NCBI RefSeq assembly: GCF_002079055.1
Contig: NC_047490.1
Coordinates: 1,302,001 to 1,366,000, forward strand
From: Saccharomyces paradoxus
Taxonomy: Eukaryota; Ascomycota; Saccharomycetes; Saccharomycetales; Saccharomycetaceae
Length of the DNA stretch: 64,000 nucleotides
Direction of reading: 5' to 3'
Position 1 is the first letter of the stretch. Every line of letters starts with the position of its first letter. A program made the translations under genes and the position numbers. This document shows positions 59,317 through 64,000 of the stretch, piece by piece. Below the pieces are notes generated by a model, which saw only the letters and a list, made by a program, of their open reading frames with translations, did no database searches and was not told where the DNA came from.

Positions 59317-61932
59317 CTACAGCCTTCTGAACCCAAATAATCCGCTACGCTTAGGTGTATTTTTACTGTCGTCTTTCTTTCTCAAAGGTGACGGGGATCT
59401 CGAATTACCCTTAAAAAAAGAGAATAAACCGCCGCCGCCTGAATTTGGTTTTAAGTGTGCTGAAGTTACGACCGGTTTTTTGGTACGTTTACCAGAGTTC
59501 GAATCATTGGATTTTACTTTTCTGAGCGAGGATGAGCTACTGACTTTCCTCAAAGATGAATCTTTATTACCAGAACTCACGCTATAAGACTTTGAAGGTG
59601 TCAATTGGGGAAGGCCTGGAACCGACAATAGATCTGCGTCATGACGATGATGATGATGATGGCGTTGCTGGTCTTCTGTACTGTCCAGCGAAAGTCTAGA
59701 TTTAATAGCTCCCAGTGCGGCATTACCATCTACATTCTTGACACTGGATGCAAACTTGATCTGTGGAGAACGTGACCTAGACGTGCTTCCACTTGAATTT
59801 ATATCGGTAGCAATGGGGGAACTTGGTTTTGATTTGTCTCTTGTCCTTGACTTAGAGCTTGATCTTGATTTGGATTTTGATCTAGATGAAGTTGGATTGT
59901 CCAAAACATCAAGCATGGATCTCTTCTGAGTGGCCACATGCTTTGGAGGAGCACCACCTGTGATGACCCTTTTCAGTTCTTCAAAACCCGAATCCATAGA
60001 GTGTGTCCTACTTTCGTTTGCATCTCCATTTCCAGTACTATCAGTGATGCTATCGATTTCTAATGAAAACTTTAATGAAGATTCCAAAATAATGTCCAGT
60101 TTCTTCAAATGCCTCTGTCCCGGCGGTATTGATGAATCATGATCGGCATCATTTAACTGCTGAGCCATAATCTTCCTACGATTTCTTGCCATGGTACATA
60201 ACTTTTCCTTTACCGAAATGTTAGAGGTTAAGGATTTCACAGACATGACATCATTTTCATCATCCTGGAAAGCGTTAAGCTCATCACCAGAAGCATCGTC
60301 CCGGCCATTATCGTCAGCACCATTAATTTCTGGGGTATAGCATAGCGAATCTATAGAACTCTCGTTAGTTTGCTTCTGTTTGAGGTTTGAAATAGTTGGA
60401 ATGCTGGCATCTGCTGACTTGGAATGGCTGAAACTAGGCTTAACACTGCTTCTGTTTTCTTGTTTCGCCTTTGGATCTTCAAACTGCTTTTGCAAATCCA
60501 TTTCTAAGTCGAACATTCTCTTCGCCGGTACAATGAACGTTGGAATGGGAAAATTGGTACACAGTTTATCTGTCAAAAGGTTCGATTTCCAACGTACTAA
60601 GTTGTCTGTCCTCTCCCACCTTAAAGTGCTAGATACGAAGAAATCTGGCAGGTAGATGTTTATAGCCTCCAGAAGCGTTTTTTTAGTCTTGCCAATTAAG
60701 ATTTCCACAGTAACCTTGACAGAACGATCTTGTGGAATTACTAGTGTAACGTAGTCAAATAGATCCTGCAATTTACGTTCTATTTCGATCTGTGTATAAC
60801 CAGAGGTCCATTCCATAAAGCTTTGATGTTTCAATTTGTTGTCAGATTCCTCAGGCCCCAAAGAAAGTGCCCTTCTTGTACATATGGACCGCGATCTCGA
60901 TCTGGACCTCGATCTCGTAGCTGAGCCAATGCTTCTGTTGTCGTCCATCATCATTAGCATTCTTTTTCGCTCACTCATGGAATCACTGTCTTCGAAATTA
61001 TTTCTAGTCAGGCGGGGCAGGTTTGCCAACACAACAATATGGTCTGTATTCTGAATCAAAGTTCGTAGGGCCCAGTCTAGTGCTACCCAAGTATGTCTCC
61101 TACCGCTGATGTGGCATAGGATTGTTCGAGGAGTATTCGGGAAGCCAACTTTTTCATTTAAAACACGCTCTTTCCTCTTTTGGGACTTGGTCAAAGGCGT
61201 AAACCCGTCTTCTATGGGAGGATTGAATTTTATTATGGCAGCAGCGCCCGTAGACGATTTTTTTTTTGGAGGAAAGAGTATTGTTGGATAATTGAAGAAC
61301 TCGTGCTTTTGCTCTAATCGATGATCTATCTGGTTTTTTTTTTTGATCCATAGCTGCCTCCAATTGGCATACGCCCTACTAATCACGAGAGCATCATTGA
61401 TATCCGTGGGCGTGGTAGGGTAGTCTTCCCTTACAATTTTACCATTTTCGGAAATCTTGAACATCTTGCCTATTTTGATGTTTCTTCTGGAGGCAGGCGG
61501 TGGAGAAGAGTACCTTCCGGGGCTAACACTTCCTTCTCGCTTGTTAGAATAGTTATTACCGGAGAAATAGTCAGAATTGTTGTCCGAGGTATAACCACTT
61601 TCGTCGTCGTAATATTCCTCCATTGTATAATCTCCAGGGATCTGCACACCAGGAAACTCTCTTTTCTCTTCGTCCAACGGCGAAGATGCCTTCGTCCTAG
61701 GCACTGTGTTGAAAGACACGCATGGCAAGTATTTCTCATTGCTGCCTTTCCACTTCTTCTTCACGGAACTGCTCGAGTCCAATATCGAAACCAGACTGCG
61801 GCTATCATCATTGGTGACCTTGTCCTCGTCCTGATTAGCGAGTACCGTATCCTCCAGTTGATCTTCTCTAACATACAGCTTAACGTATTTATAGGAATTC
61901 CTCAACGCCTCATCCTGATCTCGTACCACCAT
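59317..61932 (-). CDS. JIP4: Jip4, USP-like domain protein of unknown function
   Basis: 871 residues (S. cerevisiae 876; once annotated as two genes there). Paralogue of YOR019W from the whole-genome duplication. A folded part at about 268-480 resembles a universal-stress-protein (nucleotide-binding alpha/beta) domain: TILCHISGRRHTWVALDWAL, DHIVVLANLP, then VKVTVEILIGKTKKTLLEAI and DFFVSSTLRW. It is interrupted by an RS-repeat insert (RSRSRSRSRS near 345). The rest is Ser-rich and charged, with a second RS-rich patch (about 690-730), a His run HHHHHRH near 770, and a basic SRSPSPLRKK C-terminus. S/TP sites are many. Molecular function unknown. Confidence 0.9.
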   Translation of the reverse strand: MVVRDQDEALRNSYKYVKLYVREDQLEDTVLANQDEDKVTNDDSRSLVSILDSSSSVKKKWKGSNEKYLPCVSFNTVPRTKASSPLDEEKREFPGVQIPGDYTMEEYYDDESGYTSDNNSDYFSGNNYSNKREGSVSPGRYSSPPPASRRNIKIGKMFKISENGKIVREDYPTTPTDINDALVISRAYANWRQLWIKKKNQIDHRLEQKHEFFNYPTILFPPKKKSSTGAAAIIKFNPPIEDGFTPLTKSQKRKERVLNEKVGFPNTPRTILCHISGRRHTWVALDWALRTLIQNTDHIVVLANLPRLTRNNFEDSDSMSERKRMLMMMDDNRSIGSATRSRSRSRSRSICTRRALSLGPEESDNKLKHQSFMEWTSGYTQIEIERKLQDLFDYVTLVIPQDRSVKVTVEILIGKTKKTLLEAINIYLPDFFVSSTLRWERTDNLVRWKSNLLTDKLCTNFPIPTFIVPAKRMFDLEMDLQKQFEDPKAKQENRSSVKPSFSHSKSADASIPTISNLKQKQTNESSIDSLCYTPEINGADDNGRDDASGDELNAFQDDENDVMSVKSLTSNISVKEKLCTMARNRRKIMAQQLNDADHDSSIPPGQRHLKKLDIILESSLKFSLEIDSITDSTGNGDANESRTHSMDSGFEELKRVITGGAPPKHVATQKRSMLDVLDNPTSSRSKSKSRSSSKSRTRDKSKPSSPIATDINSSGSTSRSRSPQIKFASSVKNVDGNAALGAIKSRLSLDSTEDQQRHHHHHRHDADLLSVPGLPQLTPSKSYSVSSGNKDSSLRKVSSSSSLRKVKSNDSNSGKRTKKPVVTSAHLKPNSGGGGLFSFFKGNSRSPSPLRKKDDSKNTPKRSGLFGFRRL

Positions 61933-62279
61933 TCTCCCCCTACTATTTATTCCTTTTATTTCCTGTACCTCAAGACTTCCTTCCCTTAAAAATGGAATTT
62001 TTCTTTACTTGTTACTATTCCTTTCGAATAACGAAAGTAAAAAAAAATACTCGAAAAATTACATGCAAAATATGTTGAAGAAGAACAAAAGGGTTTTGAG
62101 TTCTGTTTACTAAAAAGTATATAGATAATTCTAGAGGTTATTGAGACATGTAGGATGCGTGTGCCACACCACCGCAGGTGGGTCATTCGGAAACTGTTCC
62201 TGTTGCTGCAGCTTTTGCTGCACTTTCCGCTAGAACTTTTCCTGTCGGATAGGGAGACAAAATGAAAAAAGGCCTCGGA
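61933..62279. other. JIP4 upstream / YDR476C downstream region
   Basis: 347 bp between two minus-strand genes. It contains a small inverted repeat CTTTCG-AATAA-CGAAAG at 62021-62037 and an A run next to it. No further gene seen. Confidence 0.55.
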
Positions 62280-62954
62280 CTAATTAACAGACCCTTCGCC
62301 AAGAGTGCGGGCCTTAGTGTCTAGACGTCTCGCAGGGCCGTAGCCTTCCAGAAGACCTAGAAGAAGCCACTCGGGCACAAACTCGCCAGGAACACGGTAG
62401 TACTTGAGTCTGGGGACGACAAAAATGAGCGTTTCCAGGGCGTGAGTCAGGAACTCAGCAACAATGATGATTTGCAGCACACGATCACTGTCCAGCCACT
62501 TCTTTAAGGTGGAGCCCAAAGGATTCGGGACCAGGAAGAAGACAGCGTGTAGGGCGGGACGATAGAGGTAGCACAATGGCGGTAGTGCCACACCTACCAG
62601 GATCAACAAGTCAACTAGAGTGCAGGGGTACTCAACAGTGTCGATCTGAATGGGGGACAGCTTCCTCTTCTCCGCAGCGATGCGGAACATCCGGTTGAAG
62701 ATTTGCTTGATTCCGGTAGCAGTGCGGGTATCATTGCCCGTGTCATTATCAATAAAGTAGATAATTTTCTCGATGTTCTGGCCCGTTTCTGTGTGAAGAA
62801 ACTTGAGTGTAAACGTGGACGTCTGCGTGTCAATCTCCGTCAGCCTGACATGCTTGACGGCCTTCGTGATAGGAACGTGGCCAAAAACGGCAAGGCAATC
62901 CTCCAGTCCCAGCTTGTGCGTATCGTTGATGCTTACAATTAAGGAATCCCACAT
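62280..62954 (-). CDS. YDR476C homologue, ER membrane protein with DUF2470-like domain
   Basis: 224 residues from the ATG at 62954 (MWDSLIVSIND), the length I remember for S. cerevisiae YDR476C, whose GFP fusion is in the endoplasmic reticulum. The frame is open 53 codons further upstream, but that part looks like promoter DNA. The N-terminal half (SINDTHKLGLEDCLAVFGHV, VRLTEIDTQTSTFTLKF) resembles the DUF2470/HugZ-type fold of fungal membrane proteins. The C-terminal half has two hydrophobic stretches, at about 126-150 and 170-190 (VLQIIIVAEFLTHALETLIF). Role unknown; HugZ-like domains are tied to haem metabolism in bacteria, but that is not evidence for function here. Confidence 0.85.
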   Translation of the reverse strand: MWDSLIVSINDTHKLGLEDCLAVFGHVPITKAVKHVRLTEIDTQTSTFTLKFLHTETGQNIEKIIYFIDNDTGNDTRTATGIKQIFNRMFRIAAEKRKLSPIQIDTVEYPCTLVDLLILVGVALPPLCYLYRPALHAVFFLVPNPLGSTLKKWLDSDRVLQIIIVAEFLTHALETLIFVVPRLKYYRVPGEFVPEWLLLGLLEGYGPARRLDTKARTLGEGSVN

Positions 62955-64000
62955 ACTTATGTATACCAGTGTACTTGCTTGAGTCCATAGGACGCACACT
63001 CTTGCCGATATAAGCCTCCACTCTTTATATAGGCCATGTTCAAATAGGTGTGCACTTTGTCGCAAAGAGTAATTATAAACGAACAGCGTACTCCGACTAC
63101 ATGACAAGACCAAAAAAGTTCAAGACAGCGCAAGAAACAGCTGAACATAAGCTGCTCACCAGCTTTACCTTTGCAACTAAACGCTACCGACGGTTCACAC
63201 CACCGCGGTTGTAGCTAAGCATTGTCGCCTTTAAGAAGCCGCAAGCTAGCTCTTCTTTCGGGTTGTCCTCCGTATAGCAATCACTATCTACTGCAATCCG
63301 CTAGAATTGTGTCCGCGGCTTTTGTCTAGAGGGCAAATCACGACAAGAAGAGACGGTTCCGTAGTAAAGGTGTCTGTAGTGGATTCTTTTTCTTGGAGGC
63401 CATAGTAGTTCATGGCCACTTCTGCATTGCAAAAAACGCTGGTGACAACCAATTCAACGATCTCTTTTTTTGCGAAAAGCCTAAGCAAAACTTTTCTGTA
63501 CGATCAGGTACGGTTATAAACCGTACAATAGTTTGCCAATCATGTCTTGCTTCTTTCGAATGACTAGAAACCGGAACCGTAGTGGACTGCTATGTCTTTT
63601 GGTGGTATATTTTAACTTTCCATTTTACAGGCTGTAATATCCCTGTGTAAGACAAGTAATTTCACAAGACAGGAATCACATAGCAGCGTGGATGCAAAAA
63701 GATAGGTTAGATCCGGCACTCATATCCAGATTTACTCAACTTTAGACGTTTGTAGTCCTTATAGGTCCGTATTAAAAATATATGGTGTGGTTACCCTCGG
63801 CATTTTTCCTCGTAGCGGAAGGGGATGGAAATTTTTAACGTAAAAGAAAGTTAATAAGCGGTGTGCCATAATAACATGCAGTACTAGATGGCCAAGACAC
63901 AGCTTTCGGCTCAGTACTGTAGGCTTGTTACCGGAACGTTCATTTCACGAAATATTCTTTTTTTCCATTTGCTCTTACTGCGCATTCGTGCCCAAACAGT
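62955..64000. other. Promoter-like region at right edge (SNF1 side)
   Basis: 1046 bp upstream of the YDR476C homologue; by synteny the next gene to the right should be SNF1, whose start is not in the window. It contains the inverted repeat GTACGGTT-ATA-AACCGTAC (63508-63526), a GGGG/STRE-like GGAAGGGGAT near 63820, and several short random frames. No tRNA or LTR seen. Confidence 0.55.
63508..63526. promoter_or_regulatory. CGG-N7-CCG palindrome, possible zinc-cluster factor site
   Basis: Perfect 8-bp arms GTACGGTT and AACCGTAC around ATA. Within it CGG and CCG are separated by seven bases, the inverted-triplet layout used by Zn2Cys6 dimers. I cannot name a factor for N7 spacing with confidence. 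Confidence 0.4.

Noticed and set aside
62955-63113. 53-codon N-terminal extension of the YDR476C homologue
   Set aside because: The ATG at 62954 gives the expected 224 residues; the extension has no conserved look.

Overview
The window is a block of yeast nuclear chromosome, almost certainly from a Saccharomyces species other than S. cerevisiae. Intergenic spaces are compact. Introns occur only in three ribosomal protein genes, each with a TACTAAC branch point. An a-factor gene, a Ty1/Ty2-group element with delta-type LTRs and an SPS-pathway factor are also present. Gene order matches, from memory, the right arm of S. cerevisiae chromosome IV from ECM11 (YDR446W) to YDR476C without a break. 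The proteins differ from the S. cerevisiae versions I remember by a few percent (for example about 12 of 196 residues in Tsa2, more in Ppn1 and Pkh3). That points to a more distant sister species such as the S. mikatae/kudriavzevii/arboricola group; the exact species is an inference.

Layout. 1-5010: right-hand part of a Ty1/Ty2-group retrotransposon (end of gag, pol, 3' LTR), followed 12 bp later by an inverted solo LTR, itself next to a tiny remnant of a third LTR. 5859-14283: ECM11, RPS17B, ADA2, UTP6, RPS18A, YHP1. 14996-21515: PPN1, TSA2, GUK1, NHX1. 21927-36902: the 9.8-kb TOM1, then HEH2, PFA5, TFB3. 37302-45284: MFA1, a small YDR461C-A homologue, MRPL28, STP1, SPP41. 45442-53293: RMT2, PKH3, TLG1, SDC1, UGO1. 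53846-62954: RPL27B, the C/D snoRNA gene snR13, TRS31, PRP3, JIP4 and the YDR476C homologue. The last kilobase is promoter-like DNA that in S. cerevisiae lies in front of SNF1.

The genes are housekeeping functions and form no single operon-like system. Several connect: RPS17B, RPS18A, RPL27B, UTP6, RMT2, snR13 and GUK1 serve ribosome production, and their upstream DNA carries the expected Rap1 or PAC/RRPE motifs. ADA2 (SAGA), SDC1 (COMPASS) and TFB3 (TFIIH) serve transcription. PRP3 is a U4/U6 snRNP protein, and SPP41 has been linked to control of PRP3 and PRP4. TLG1, TRS31 and NHX1 act in Golgi/endosome traffic. HEH2, PFA5 and UGO1 are membrane proteins.

I found no undescribed multi-gene system. 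The observations most worth a second look are the head-to-head LTR palindrome, LTR relics, an upstream AUG overlapping the PKH3 start, a Mcm1/homeodomain site in front of YHP1, RiBi motifs in front of RMT2, and inverted repeats in the RPS18A and SNF1-side promoters.
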